34,765 nucleotides of DNA from Nitrospirota bacterium (GTDB lineage: Bacteria; Nitrospirota; Thermodesulfovibrionia; Thermodesulfovibrionales; JdFR-88), in assembly GCA_021789735.1 (NCBI GenBank), contig JAJYJB010000019.1, positions 1 through 34,765 on the forward strand. Reading direction: 5' to 3'. Made by a program: the position numbers and the translations under genes. The number at the start of each line of letters is the position of its first letter. Positions within the stretch are counted from its first letter, which is position 1. The notes under the pieces were generated by a model. It did not search any database, had not been told where the DNA came from, and worked only from the letters and a program-made list of their open reading frames with translations. This document shows, one piece after another, positions 1-7,982 of this stretch.

Positions 1-2
1 AG

Positions 3-392
3 ATGATGAAATATGCCGAGGGTGAGGCGGCAAAGGACCGGAACGCCCTGGAAAAAACGATTGCCCAGGTAATAGGCCTTGAGGCCCGGAAGCGCTGCCT
101 CATTCAGCAGATGATCGTCGAGAGCGTTAGGAAAGAGGCGGCCCACCTGGACCCGGAAGAGCTGGAGAGCCTTAACAGCCTCATCAACCGCCTTGTGGAA
201 AACGAAGAGAAGGAACTGCCCATGGCGGAGGCGGCGCTCCAGAAAAGCGAGCTGTTCATCCCAAGATACCTGCTGTCGTATCTTATCGCGGACCTCAAAA
301 ATGGAAACGGGCTTCTCCGGCAGTTTGCCGATGAGCTGAAAGCCGCCACCATCTCCACCTCCGTGACATCCAAGATTTACGGGCCGCAATAG
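3..392 (+). CDS. Small helical protein of unknown function (5' end uncertain)
   Basis: I do not recognise this 129-residue protein. It is charged and looks almost entirely alpha-helical, with no signal peptide or membrane segment. Two adjacent ATG codons start at position 3, so the window edge hides any ribosome binding site and the true start may lie upstream. Its TAG stop (390-392) runs directly into the AGGAGG ribosome binding site of the next gene, so the two are almost certainly one transcript. Because that next gene is a heme-sensor kinase homologue, a role in the same signalling pathway is possible, but this is inference from position only. Confidence 0.6.
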   Translation: MMKYAEGEAAKDRNALEKTIAQVIGLEARKRCLIQQMIVESVRKEAAHLDPEELESLNSLINRLVENEEKELPMAEAALQKSELFIPRYLLSYLIADLKNGNGLLRQFADELKAATISTSVTSKIYGPQ

Positions 393-409
393 GAGGAGAA
401 GCCAAAAGC

Positions 410-1582
410 TTGGCAGGCATGAGATACGAGGCCCTTTCCCTTTCGGTGCCTTACAACAAGCTGCTCGCCCTTAAGGAGCAGCTTGGCCTGACAGTTGACG
501 CCCTTGCGGTGCTGGCCCCTTACAGGAAGGTTTTCATCGAAAAAAGCAGGGCATTTTCCGGCTATTTTACCGAGGTCTTCATGGGTATATCAGACACCCG
601 GAAGATCATTGAGGGGCTTGAGGACCCGCAGACGCTTAAGGACGCATGGGCCAACTGGTTCAGGACGGTTTTCATGATGGAGCTGGACGAAAACTTCCTT
701 GCCTACCTCTGGAAGATCGGATTAAGGCACGTGGAGGTGAACCTGGACCAGAGGTACACGAACCTGGGCTTTTCAGTCGTAAGACAGTTCTGCCAGGAAG
801 TGATCCGTTCGGAAGTTCCGCTCTCCGACGCCGCGCAGGTTGCGTTCGTTATAGACAAGATACTGGATCTGTGCCTTCTCACGGAGACAAGCGCGTTCAT
901 AGAGGCGTCGAGCCGCTGCGACATAGAGATAATAAAGGGCATAGCAGACAGGATAAGGAACCCCATAACCGTCATCGGGGGCAACCTTAAGCGCATCCAG
1001 AAGATGCTGGACCTTAAAGACCCTTCCTACTGCGTTGTGGAGGACATCATATCCCAGAGCTCCAGATGCGAGTCCATGGTGGCGGACATCAAGACCTACG
1101 TGGATATGTTCCAGAAGGAATCCTACCCGGTAAAAATATCGCTTCCGGACCTTGTGAGGCTCGTCCTTGACGAGCTCCGGGCAAAACCCGAGGCGCAAAA
1201 AGTGAGAATAGAGACCGTCCTGGACCCGATGGCGGGCTCCATCGAGGCGGACCCTCCGGACATAAAGGCCGCCTTCTACCAGGTGCTTGAAAACGCCATG
1301 GAGGCGGCGGCCACCTCTCCGAATGGGCTGGTCAGGGTAGATTCCGGGCCTTACAGGGCGCCTTTCAATGCCGTAAAGATAACCATATTCAATACGGGCA
1401 TCCCGCCAAGAGCCGAAGACATGGAAAGGCTTTTTTCCCTGTTTTATTCCACAAAACCCGGCGGCTCGGGCTTTGGCCTGCCGATAGCGCGCCTCGCGGT
1501 AAGAAAAAACCTTGGTAGGATAACGCTCGAACCGGTCCCGGGCGAAGGGACCAGGGTTACCATGGTGCTGCCCAAGGGGTAA
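410..1582 (+). CDS. Protoglobin-coupled histidine kinase homologue lacking the phospho-acceptor His
   Basis: The protein has 390 residues. Residues about 25-140 look like a protoglobin/globin-coupled-sensor domain, with the proximal heme ligand expected at His107 in WKIGLRHVEV, followed by NLDQRYTNLG as in HemAT-like sensors. Residues 171-235 form the dimerisation helices and 285-390 a HATPase_c domain: N-box LENAMEAA (Asn295), G1 box FNTGIPP, F-box LFYSTKP, G2 box GSGFGLPIA. The H-box reads IADRIRNPITVIGG, where the family has AHEIRNPLT, so Asp180 (codon 947-949) replaces the phosphorylated His. No transmembrane segment is seen, so it should be cytosolic. The start is TTG at 410, 11 nt after AGGAGGAG; the in-frame ATG at 419 is too far from it. 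Heme binding and a gas or redox input are inferred; the output cannot be standard autophosphorylation. Confidence 0.85.
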   Translation: MAGMRYEALSLSVPYNKLLALKEQLGLTVDALAVLAPYRKVFIEKSRAFSGYFTEVFMGISDTRKIIEGLEDPQTLKDAWANWFRTVFMMELDENFLAYLWKIGLRHVEVNLDQRYTNLGFSVVRQFCQEVIRSEVPLSDAAQVAFVIDKILDLCLLTETSAFIEASSRCDIEIIKGIADRIRNPITVIGGNLKRIQKMLDLKDPSYCVVEDIISQSSRCESMVADIKTYVDMFQKESYPVKISLPDLVRLVLDELRAKPEAQKVRIETVLDPMAGSIEADPPDIKAAFYQVLENAMEAAATSPNGLVRVDSGPYRAPFNAVKITIFNTGIPPRAEDMERLFSLFYSTKPGGSGFGLPIARLAVRKNLGRITLEPVPGEGTRVTMVLPKG

Positions 1583-1694
1583 AAAGGGAGAGGGGCAAGG
1601 GGTGAGGGACAAATAAAAAAACGGTGCGGGTTAAATGAAGATGATGCGGTTAAAATAAAAAAGGCAGCAGCCGGAAGCAATTTTCAGACAGGTT

Positions 1695-3446
1695 CTATTT
1701 GCGTTTGAACATCCTTTTAAGCTCTTCCAGCCCTAGGCTTATCCTTGTGGGCCTGCCATGAGGGCAGTGCCCGGGGTCTTCGCAGCCCTCAAGAGCATCC
1801 AGGAGCTCTTCCAGCTCCGGCGGGGTCAGAACATCGCTGCCACGGACGGATGAGTGGCAGGCCAGCCTTGCCGCGATCTTTTTTTTAAGGGCCTCTTTTT
1901 GAAGGCCGCCGCCCTTCTCTTCCATCAGCTCAAGAGCCATGTCGGCAATAAGCCCGGTAAAATCCAAATCCCCTTTTTTAAGGAACTCCTGGGGAGCCCC
2001 CCTTAAAATAAGTCCCTCTCCAAAATCATCTATCTCAAACCCCAGCTCCAAAAGCAGCTCCCTGTGCGCAAGTACCGCCTGCCGCCAGGCTGGAGCAAGC
2101 TCCAGTGGCCGGGGGAAGAGGAACTGGCCAGGGTCCAGCCCCACGTTGCGCAGGAGCCTTTCAAACATCACGCGCTCGTGCGCGGCGTGCTGGTCCAGAA
2201 GCGTCACGCCTGCTCCGTCGGTGTATGCGTAGAACATCTCGCCAAGCCTGATAAAGGGTCGCGCTATCCTGCGGGGCTGCTCAAAGGGCAGCCCGTCCGG
2301 CCCTCCCTCCGAGACAATGAACATGGGCGGCACAGAGGTCCCTTCAACCGGGTACTTTGAAGCCGGAACAGGCACGCCCCTGCCGCTGCCGTCATTCGGC
2401 CAGGAAGGCGCCGTAATATCAGGGCCATCCGTCATATGGCCCTGTTCAGCCACGTGGCTCAAACAGGCCTCCCTTACCGCGGACCTTATCAGCCTGTAGA
2501 CCTGCTCTTTGTCCTCAAAGCGGACCTCCTCTTTTTGAGGATGCACATTCACATCGACGGCATCCGGGGCCGGCTCAAGAAAGATGAAAAAAACCGGGTG
2601 CCTTCCCTGCGGCAGTCCTGAAATGGCCCCGTAGACCGCGTGCCCCAGTGAGGCGTCCCTGACCGGCCTTCCACTAACGAAGATGAACTGGTGGCTGCGG
2701 GAGCCCCTCCAGTTTCCCTCCTTCGAAAAAAACACCTTGAGTTTTAGCCCCTGCTCCTCGCTGTTCTGCTCTATGAGCCCCTCTAGAAACCGGGATCCGT
2801 ATATCTGCAAAATCCTCTCCCTGATGTCAGCCGCCCTGTCCAGTTCCATGCACATCCTGCCGTCCAAATGGAGCGTAAAACCGGTTCCCGGATGGGCAAG
2901 GGCCTGCTTTGTGAGGACGTTCATAATCTGGAAGTTCTCCGCCTGGCCGGATTTGAGAAATTTCTTTCTGGCAGGGGTATTGAAAAAAAGCTCCCTTACC
3001 TCCACCCTGGTCCCGGAGGCCGGGGCAGGCCTGCTATCCGTTACCTTTCCGGCCTTCGCTTCTATCCGCACGCCTTCGGAGGCGCCCCTTGGGGCCGTGG
3101 TAATGGCAAGCTCAGAGACAGAGGATATCGATGGCAGCGCCTCCCCCCTGAAGCCCAGTGTCCTTATGCCAGAGATGTCCAGGGAGCCCTCTGGATCACC
3201 CTCCAGTTTGCTTGTCGAGTGGCGGTCCAGGCATAAAAGGGCGTCCGCGGGGTCCATACCCTCCCCGTCGTCCATTACCGATATAAGCCTTTTGCCGCCC
3301 TTTTTTACCTCCACCCGTATATGGGAAGCCCCTGCGTCCACGGAGTTTTCAATAAGCTCTTTCAAGGCGGAGGCGGGCCTTTCGACCACTTCCCCGGCCC
3401 TTAGCTTGTCGATGACTTCAGGCGGAAGGACCTTTATCTTTCCCAT
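1695..3446 (-). CDS. mutL: DNA mismatch repair protein MutL (endonuclease type)
   Basis: MutL couples MutS mismatch recognition to strand incision. The N-terminal GHKL ATPase is clear: LKELIENSVDAGA (Glu32, Asn33, Asp37), DDGEGM (59-64), TLGFRGEAL (97-104). The transducer domain includes FFNTPARKKFL. After a Pro/Gly-rich linker (about 335-395) the C-terminal domain carries DQHAAHERVMFE at 418-429, the metal-binding endonuclease motif DQHA-x2-E-x4-E, together with ACHSSVRG (529-536) and CPHGRPT (561-567). It therefore belongs to the nicking MutL class found in bacteria without MutH. At 583 residues it is of normal length. It lies 17 nt downstream of the APS-kinase-like gene on the same strand and is probably co-transcribed with it. 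Confidence 0.97.
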   Translation of the reverse strand: MGKIKVLPPEVIDKLRAGEVVERPASALKELIENSVDAGASHIRVEVKKGGKRLISVMDDGEGMDPADALLCLDRHSTSKLEGDPEGSLDISGIRTLGFRGEALPSISSVSELAITTAPRGASEGVRIEAKAGKVTDSRPAPASGTRVEVRELFFNTPARKKFLKSGQAENFQIMNVLTKQALAHPGTGFTLHLDGRMCMELDRAADIRERILQIYGSRFLEGLIEQNSEEQGLKLKVFFSKEGNWRGSRSHQFIFVSGRPVRDASLGHAVYGAISGLPQGRHPVFFIFLEPAPDAVDVNVHPQKEEVRFEDKEQVYRLIRSAVREACLSHVAEQGHMTDGPDITAPSWPNDGSGRGVPVPASKYPVEGTSVPPMFIVSEGGPDGLPFEQPRRIARPFIRLGEMFYAYTDGAGVTLLDQHAAHERVMFERLLRNVGLDPGQFLFPRPLELAPAWRQAVLAHRELLLELGFEIDDFGEGLILRGAPQEFLKKGDLDFTGLIADMALELMEEKGGGLQKEALKKKIAARLACHSSVRGSDVLTPPELEELLDALEGCEDPGHCPHGRPTRISLGLEELKRMFKRK

Positions 3447-3463
3447 GGACCTTTCATTCTAAA

Positions 3464-4006
3464 TCACCCGCGGTGTCTTTTGGCAAGTGTCCTTAGAAGC
3501 CCGTCAACCAGGCGGGCGGACTCCTTGACACCCGTGCGGTCCGTCTCTATCACCAGCTCCGGGTTTTGGGGCTCCTCATAGGGCGCTGAGATCCCAGGCA
3601 CCGGCCACCCCTCTTTTGCCCTGGCATATATGCCGGCCGGCGCCCCCCGTCTTTTCAGCCTCTTTTTCTCCCTCCGCATGGCGACTTCCAGCGGGCATTT
3701 GAGATACACCTCCGCGAAGCGGCCGATCTCCCTTCTGGCCAGCTCACGCCATCTGCGCAGGTTTCCGGTTGCGTCAATGGCGGCGTCATGGCCGAGGCCA
3801 GAGAGCGTCTTTGCCATATATACAAGTGCCCGGTAGAGCATCTCCCTTTCCGCTTCGGAATAGTACGGATCCGGAGTGGCCAGTTTTCTTAGCTCATCCA
3901 TCTGAAGCACGGCCATTTTCGGCCGTTTTTTTTTAAGGGCCATCGCGATGGCGCTTTTGCCGCTTCCGGGAAGCCCGGTTATCCAAACGACCCTGCCTTT
4001 TTTCAT
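3464..4006 (-). CDS. APS-kinase-like P-loop kinase
   Basis: This 180-residue P-loop protein resembles adenylylsulfate kinase (CysC), which phosphorylates APS to PAPS. The Walker A is GLPGSGKS (11-18). The C-terminal half carries the family pattern: EVYLKCPLEVAMRR, then GIYARAKEG, then GISAPYEEPQNPEL. The usual substrate segment with DGDN is changed to LQMDELRK, and no other sulfate assimilation gene is nearby, so APS may not be the substrate. Transcription probably starts a few bases upstream of the ATG, and mutL follows after 17 nt. Assignment to the APS kinase family is firm; the exact reaction is uncertain. Confidence 0.8.
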   Translation of the reverse strand: MKKGRVVWITGLPGSGKSAIAMALKKKRPKMAVLQMDELRKLATPDPYYSEAEREMLYRALVYMAKTLSGLGHDAAIDATGNLRRWRELARREIGRFAEVYLKCPLEVAMRREKKRLKRRGAPAGIYARAKEGWPVPGISAPYEEPQNPELVIETDRTGVKESARLVDGLLRTLAKRHRG

Positions 4007-4018
4007 GCCACAAAAAAG

Positions 4019-4045
4019 TTTATATCATGCTATCCGGGGTTGCAA
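4019..4045 (-). promoter_or_regulatory. Possible sigma70-type promoter for the APS-kinase-like gene and mutL
   Basis: On the minus strand TTGCAA (4045-4040) is followed by TATAAA (4024-4019) with a 15-nt spacer. The spacer is shorter than ideal and the -35 matches only 4 of 6. The predicted transcript start is about 5 nt before the ATG at 4006, and no ribosome binding site is visible. Confidence 0.35.
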
Positions 4046-4147
4046 CCACCAAAATGAATCACCCTGCAGAAAACTACAGAGGATTGTAAGTTAAACGGGG
4101 CATTGATGCGTACCGGCTCCCAAAATGGATTCCTTTAGCCACGGAAT

Positions 4148-5155
4148 TTATGGCTTCAAAGCGGGATCATAAGGCAAAATGATCTTTACCTCCGTACCTT
4201 CCCCGGGCCAGCTCTCTACCTCTATTTCACCCTTATGCTCTTCGATAACTTTTTTGACGATGGGCATCCCCAAGCCCGTCCCGCTCTTTTTTCTTGTATA
4301 AAAGGGGACAAAGACGTTATCAAGGGTCTCTTTGTCCATGCCGGCGCCCTCGTCTTTTATCCTTACAATAAGACGGCCCTTTCGAAGCGTTGCGCTGATC
4401 ACAATGCTTTGCCCGGCCACTGAGGCCTCGATGGAATTGTTGACAAGGTTCACTATGGCTCTTTCCATTAGAAATGCATCCACGCGCATATATACCGGCA
4501 CAGGAGGCAGCTCCATCAGCAGTTTTACGCCTTCCTTCACCGCCCTTACCTTGCACAGCCCGTATGCCCTTGAGATGACCTGGCAGATGTCCTCCACCTT
4601 CAGGTCCAGCTGCATTGGTTTAGCGAAATCAAGCACATTGTCCACTATCCTTTGCATGCTCAAGGCGGCTCCCGCTATCTCCTGCAGGGCTTCATCCGTA
4701 TCTCCCTTGCACTCCCGGAGGCGTTTGGAGAAACCCAGGATCGTTATGAGGGGGTTTTTCAGGTCATGGACGATGGTCGTGGACACCTGGCCCAGGCCGG
4801 CCAGATACCTTAGCTTCTGTGCCCTGTCCCTTATCCTTTTCTCCCTCTGGGAAACAAGGCCCACGAAAACGGCAAACGCCCCCTGCAACATGAGGTTGTA
4901 CAGCCTGACCACTTCCGGGATAAATTTGCCCGACCATCCAAAGATAATAAAAGGGCTGTCAAAGATCAGGACCATGAGGTAGATAAAAAGGGCCCCCTTC
5001 AGCCCCCACATCAGCCCGCCCAGAAACAGCGGTACGTAATACAGCTCCGAGTAAAAATTATGCAGCGGATACAGCGTGGGGATGGTGGTGTAATGCAGAA
5101 ATGTGATGAACAAGACAACTGTTACAATTATTGCCGTCCTGTATCTTTTAAACAT
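4148..5155 (-). CDS. Membrane-bound sensor histidine kinase
   Basis: The protein has 335 residues. The N-terminal ~100 residues contain about four hydrophobic segments (8-24, 39-65, 66-75 and 88-101) with short loops and no large periplasmic sensor domain. A short coiled linker leads to HisKA, whose H-box is TTIVHDLKNPLITILGF with phospho-acceptor His130. The HATPase_c domain follows, with N-box ERAIVNLVNNSIEA, G1 DEGAGM, F-box VFVPFYTRK and G2 GTGLGMPI. All kinase motifs are intact, unlike the soluble homologue at 410-1582. No response regulator is adjacent; the nearest one seen in the window starts at 34448. It is transcribed away from the flavodiiron gene and toward the APS-kinase-like gene, which begins 141 nt further on. 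The input signal is unknown and probably membrane-derived. Confidence 0.93.
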   Translation of the reverse strand: MFKRYRTAIIVTVVLFITFLHYTTIPTLYPLHNFYSELYYVPLFLGGLMWGLKGALFIYLMVLIFDSPFIIFGWSGKFIPEVVRLYNLMLQGAFAVFVGLVSQREKRIRDRAQKLRYLAGLGQVSTTIVHDLKNPLITILGFSKRLRECKGDTDEALQEIAGAALSMQRIVDNVLDFAKPMQLDLKVEDICQVISRAYGLCKVRAVKEGVKLLMELPPVPVYMRVDAFLMERAIVNLVNNSIEASVAGQSIVISATLRKGRLIVRIKDEGAGMDKETLDNVFVPFYTRKKSGTGLGMPIVKKVIEEHKGEIEVESWPGEGTEVKIILPYDPALKP

Positions 5156-5368
5156 CCCACACCATTTTATTTTTTCTTTTTGCAGAGATTATGAAGGCCC
5201 CTTCGGGATACGCCCGCTTACTCAGTAATCTTAGCACCATATCCGGCAGGCTCAAGCAGAATTGTCCGCATGCCCTGCGTCATGGCAGCCTTCAGAAAAG
5301 GAGAAAATCGCTGGGTTCGCGAAACAAAAAGTGATAATATTAGAAAACGCTATCGAAAAGGAGAAAAA
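5156..5368. other. Divergent intergenic region, no firm element
   Basis: This 213-nt interval separates the histidine kinase (-) from the flavodiiron gene (+) and must hold both promoters. A TGATAATAT stretch near 5332-5340 could be an extended -10 for the flavodiiron gene, but I find no convincing -35. No riboswitch or terminator is recognisable. Confidence 0.4.
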
Positions 5369-6586
5369 ATGAACTCTGTCTCGCTGAATCAGGACATTCA
5401 CTGGGTAGGCGTCATAGACTGGGCCATAAGGGATTTCCACGGCTACATCACCCCAAAGGGTTCAACATACAACAACTATCTGATCCTGGACGAAGAGCCC
5501 ACACTTATAGACGGCGTGAAGCTTGAGTTCGTGGACCAGTCGATACAGAACATCCAGGCCCACATAGACCCGGCAAAGATAAAGCACCTGGTCGTAAACC
5601 ATATAGAGCCGGACCACGGGGGAGGGCTTTCAAGGCTGATGGAGCTCATGCCGGGCGTTCCCGTCTATTGCACGCAGAAAGGCAGGGAAGGACTTGCCCG
5701 GTACCACGACACGGGCAGGTGGAATTTCAAGGTGGTAAAATCCGGAGACAGGCTGAAGATAGGCAGGCGCACTTTGATCTTCATAGAAACACCCATGATC
5801 CACTGGCCGGACTCCATGATGACCCTGTGCGCCGAAGACGGGATACTTTTTTCACAGGACGGCTTCGGGCAGCACCTGGCAAGCTCTCAGCGGTTCGATG
5901 ACGAGTTTGTGGCCTGCGCCTCCGAGGCGGAGCTTGAGGATTCGGTATGGGATTATTACGCCAACATCCTCATGCCCTTTGGCGGGCTCATAAAAAACAA
6001 GGTGGAGGAGATAACGAGGCTCGGGGTGCCAATAAACATGATAGCCCCGGACCACGGCGTGATCTGGAGGAAAAGACCCGGAAAGGTCCTGGACATGTAC
6101 CGGGACATGGCTAACGGCAAAACGGACGAGAGGGTCGTCATCATCTATGACACGATGTGGGGTGGCACCGGGCAGATGGCGCAGCCCATAATGCACGGGC
6201 TTAAGGAAGAGGGAATGGACTGCAGGGTGATAAAGCTCCGGGCCACCCCGCTTTCGGTGGCGATAAAGGAATTCTGGAGGGCCAGGGGGTGTCTGCTCGG
6301 CTCTCCGACTCTGAACAATAACCTTTTCCCTTATGTGGCCGAGTTCCTTGTATATCTTAAGGGCTTGAGGCCCAAAGACCGGATAGTGAGTGCCTTTGGC
6401 AGCTACGGCTGGGCCGGGGGAGCGGTAAAACTGGCCCTTGAGGAGTTCAGGGGCATGAAGCTGGAGGTCTTCGGAGAGATGCTTTCCACCAACTACAGGC
6501 CTTCCGCCGCGGAACAAAAAGACGGGTTTGAATTCGGCAGAAAGTTCGCCGCTGCCACCCGTGAGTTCCATAAGAGGTACGCGTGA
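5369..6586 (+). CDS. Flavodiiron protein (A-type flavoprotein, O2/NO reductase)
   Basis: Flavodiiron proteins reduce O2 to water or NO to N2O in the cytoplasm of anaerobes. The start is ATG 5369, preceded by AAAAGGAG at 5 nt; the frame stays open upstream but lacks family sequence there. In the resulting 405-residue protein the metallo-beta-lactamase-like domain has every di-iron ligand: NHIEPDHGG gives His78, Glu80, Asp82 and His83, followed by His145 (MIHWPDS), Asp164 (FSQDGFG) and His229 (APDHGVIW). The C-terminal flavodoxin domain (about 256-400) has the FMN loop DTMWGGTGQMA and AFGSYGWAGG. There is no fused rubredoxin or reductase domain, so an external electron donor is needed. The next gene, an iron-sulfur flavoprotein overlapping by 4 nt, is a candidate partner. 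Confidence 0.95.
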   Translation: MNSVSLNQDIHWVGVIDWAIRDFHGYITPKGSTYNNYLILDEEPTLIDGVKLEFVDQSIQNIQAHIDPAKIKHLVVNHIEPDHGGGLSRLMELMPGVPVYCTQKGREGLARYHDTGRWNFKVVKSGDRLKIGRRTLIFIETPMIHWPDSMMTLCAEDGILFSQDGFGQHLASSQRFDDEFVACASEAELEDSVWDYYANILMPFGGLIKNKVEEITRLGVPINMIAPDHGVIWRKRPGKVLDMYRDMANGKTDERVVIIYDTMWGGTGQMAQPIMHGLKEEGMDCRVIKLRATPLSVAIKEFWRARGCLLGSPTLNNNLFPYVAEFLVYLKGLRPKDRIVSAFGSYGWAGGAVKLALEEFRGMKLEVFGEMLSTNYRPSAAEQKDGFEFGRKFAAATREFHKRYA

Positions 6587-7179
6587 AGACGGCGGTTTTC
6601 ATGGGCAGCCCCAGGATCAGGGGCAACACGCATATGCTCCTGGAAGAGGCAATGCGCGGGGCCATGGAGAAAGGGGCGCAGATCACCTTTTTTGAGCTCA
6701 ACGCAATGAAGATAAAGGGCTGCCAGGACTGCGGCAGCTGCGTAGAATCTGGCCTATGCGTCATGAAGGACGATATGGAGAAGATATATCCCGTCCTGAG
6801 GGAGTCAAGCAGGTTCATCCTGGCCTCGCCCATTTTTTTTGTGGGGGTAAGCGCACAGACAAAGGCCATGATAGACAGGTGCCAGTGCTTCTGGTATGAG
6901 AAATATATTCTTAAAAAGCCCCTGCCGCAGGGGCCGGAAGGGCGGACGGGACTTTTCCTGTCAGTAGGCGGCATGGGCGGCGTTGATGGGAAAGTCTGTT
7001 CAGAGGCCACCGCAAAGGCATTTTTCAGGACGATAAGTGTTCTGGACCACCGGGCGCTGTGTTATCTGGGTGTGGACGCCAGGGGCGATATACTGAAAAA
7101 GCCCCAGGCCCTTAAAGAGGCTTACGAGGCCGGCCGGAAGCTCATGGAAATCCCCCAAGAAACAAAAACAACCGCATAA
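6583..7179 (+). CDS. Iron-sulfur flavoprotein (Isf-type NAD(P)H-dependent FMN reductase family)
   Basis: This 198-residue protein has a flavodoxin-like fold starting MKTAVFMGSPRIRGNTHMLL, the FMN phosphate loop. The compact motif GCQDCGSCVESGLC gives Cys47-x2-Cys50-x2-Cys53-x5-Cys59, the CX2CX2CX4-7C pattern that binds a [4Fe-4S] cluster in methanoarchaeal and clostridial Isf proteins. Those proteins shuttle electrons and reduce O2 or H2O2. The start is GTG 6583, whose GTGA overlaps the flavodiiron stop, so translation is coupled. The fold and cluster motif are seen directly; electron transfer to the flavodiiron protein is inferred from the operon. Confidence 0.88.
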   Translation: MKTAVFMGSPRIRGNTHMLLEEAMRGAMEKGAQITFFELNAMKIKGCQDCGSCVESGLCVMKDDMEKIYPVLRESSRFILASPIFFVGVSAQTKAMIDRCQCFWYEKYILKKPLPQGPEGRTGLFLSVGGMGGVDGKVCSEATAKAFFRTISVLDHRALCYLGVDARGDILKKPQALKEAYEAGRKLMEIPQETKTTA

Positions 7180-7193
7180 GGAGAGATGTGAAG

Positions 7194-7538
7194 ATGGAAA
7201 TGAAAGATCTGCCCGGACATTATAAGGAGCTCAGGGACGAGTTCCCCGATTTTTTTCAGGCCCTGGAGGGGCTGGGCCAGAAGGCCAGAAGCGCGGGCCC
7301 TCTTGATGCAAAAACGGTGGAGCTTCTTCAGCTTGCAGCCGCAGCCGCCGTGCGTTCGGAGGGGGCGGTCCACTCCCACGCAAGACGGGCGCTTGCGGCG
7401 GGGGCAACCAGGGAGGAACTCTGCCACACGCTTTTGGCTGTCACCAGCACCATCGGGTTTCCAACCGTGGCGGCCGCCCTTTCATGGGTTCGGGATGTAA
7501 CGGGGGTGCGGGAAGTGACCGCGAACACAAAAAAATAA
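7194..7538 (+). CDS. Carboxymuconolactone decarboxylase-like protein without the AhpD CxxC
   Basis: This 114-residue alpha-helical protein matches the CMD/AhpD-like family, with the signature SEGAVHSHARRALAAGATREEL (55-76). In AhpD-type peroxidases the equivalent position is CxxCxxxH. Here the cysteines are Ser55 and Ala58 while His62 remains, so thiol peroxidase activity is not expected. I place the start at ATG 7194, 9 nt after AAGGAGAG; a GTG at 7188 is too close to that site. It lies 14 nt after the Isf gene and is the third member of the flavodiiron operon. Its activity is unknown; a redox or protective role is suggested only by its neighbours. Confidence 0.8.
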   Translation: MEMKDLPGHYKELRDEFPDFFQALEGLGQKARSAGPLDAKTVELLQLAAAAAVRSEGAVHSHARRALAAGATREELCHTLLAVTSTIGFPTVAAALSWVRDVTGVREVTANTKK

Positions 7539-7732
7539 AATACTTTCCCCCCATTTTTTAAAAGACAAAATCATGGTTTTGTGAGACACTATTTTAAGGG
7601 AAAAATGCTTTATTCTTTTCCCCATCGCCGCAGCGCTGAAATGACTTATCTTGCTTAAATTATTTATCTTCCCGGGCGGCAAAACAATTTTTCCGGGTAC
7701 TTTAAACTGCTTTTTTAAATAGGGGGCATCCG

Positions 7733-7981
7733 ATGAAAATTAGGGCCCTGGCCGAAGCGGTTATTCTTCAGTCGTTTGCAGACCTCTGGGACAAGGAGCA
7801 CAGGCAGGAAAGCCTTGAATTCTTTTCAGGCGGAGGGTTTGACCACTTCGCGGACATCGCAGGACTGGGCACAGGTGAAAAGACGCAACTTCTTTTGATG
7901 TTCGAAAAACAAATGGAGGCCGCCGGACAAACGGGGCCCAAAAACAAAAAAATCGGGGCGTTCCGGGGAGGCTTCAAATAA
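7733..7981 (+). CDS. Hypothetical protein, 82 residues
   Basis: I do not recognise this protein. It is soluble, acidic in the middle and ends in a basic KNKKIGAFRGGFK tail. The ATG at 7733 follows AGGGGG (7721-7726) at good spacing. Its TAA stop (7979-7981) almost touches the next start at 7983, so the two small genes are translationally coupled. It is separated from the flavodiiron operon by 194 nt of AT-rich sequence, which suggests its own promoter, though I could not pick one. Confidence 0.6.
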   Translation: MKIRALAEAVILQSFADLWDKEHRQESLEFFSGGGFDHFADIAGLGTGEKTQLLLMFEKQMEAAGQTGPKNKKIGAFRGGFK

Positions 7982-7982
7982 T

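Noticed and set aside
773..1612. A long minus-strand open frame opposite the histidine kinase homologue.
   Set aside because: It is a shadow of the GC-rich coding frame. It has no domain likeness, and the plus-strand gene shows clear family motifs.
1583..1694. G-rich stretch GGGAGAGGGGCAAGGGG after the sensor gene as a REP-like repeat or G-quadruplex.
   Set aside because: Only one copy and no matching arm is visible here, so a repeat cannot be supported from this window.
5270..5368. An upstream in-frame ATG at 5270 that would lengthen the flavodiiron protein.
   Set aside because: The extra residues are basic and unlike the family, and ATG 5369 has a good ribosome binding site and gives the expected length and ligand spacing.
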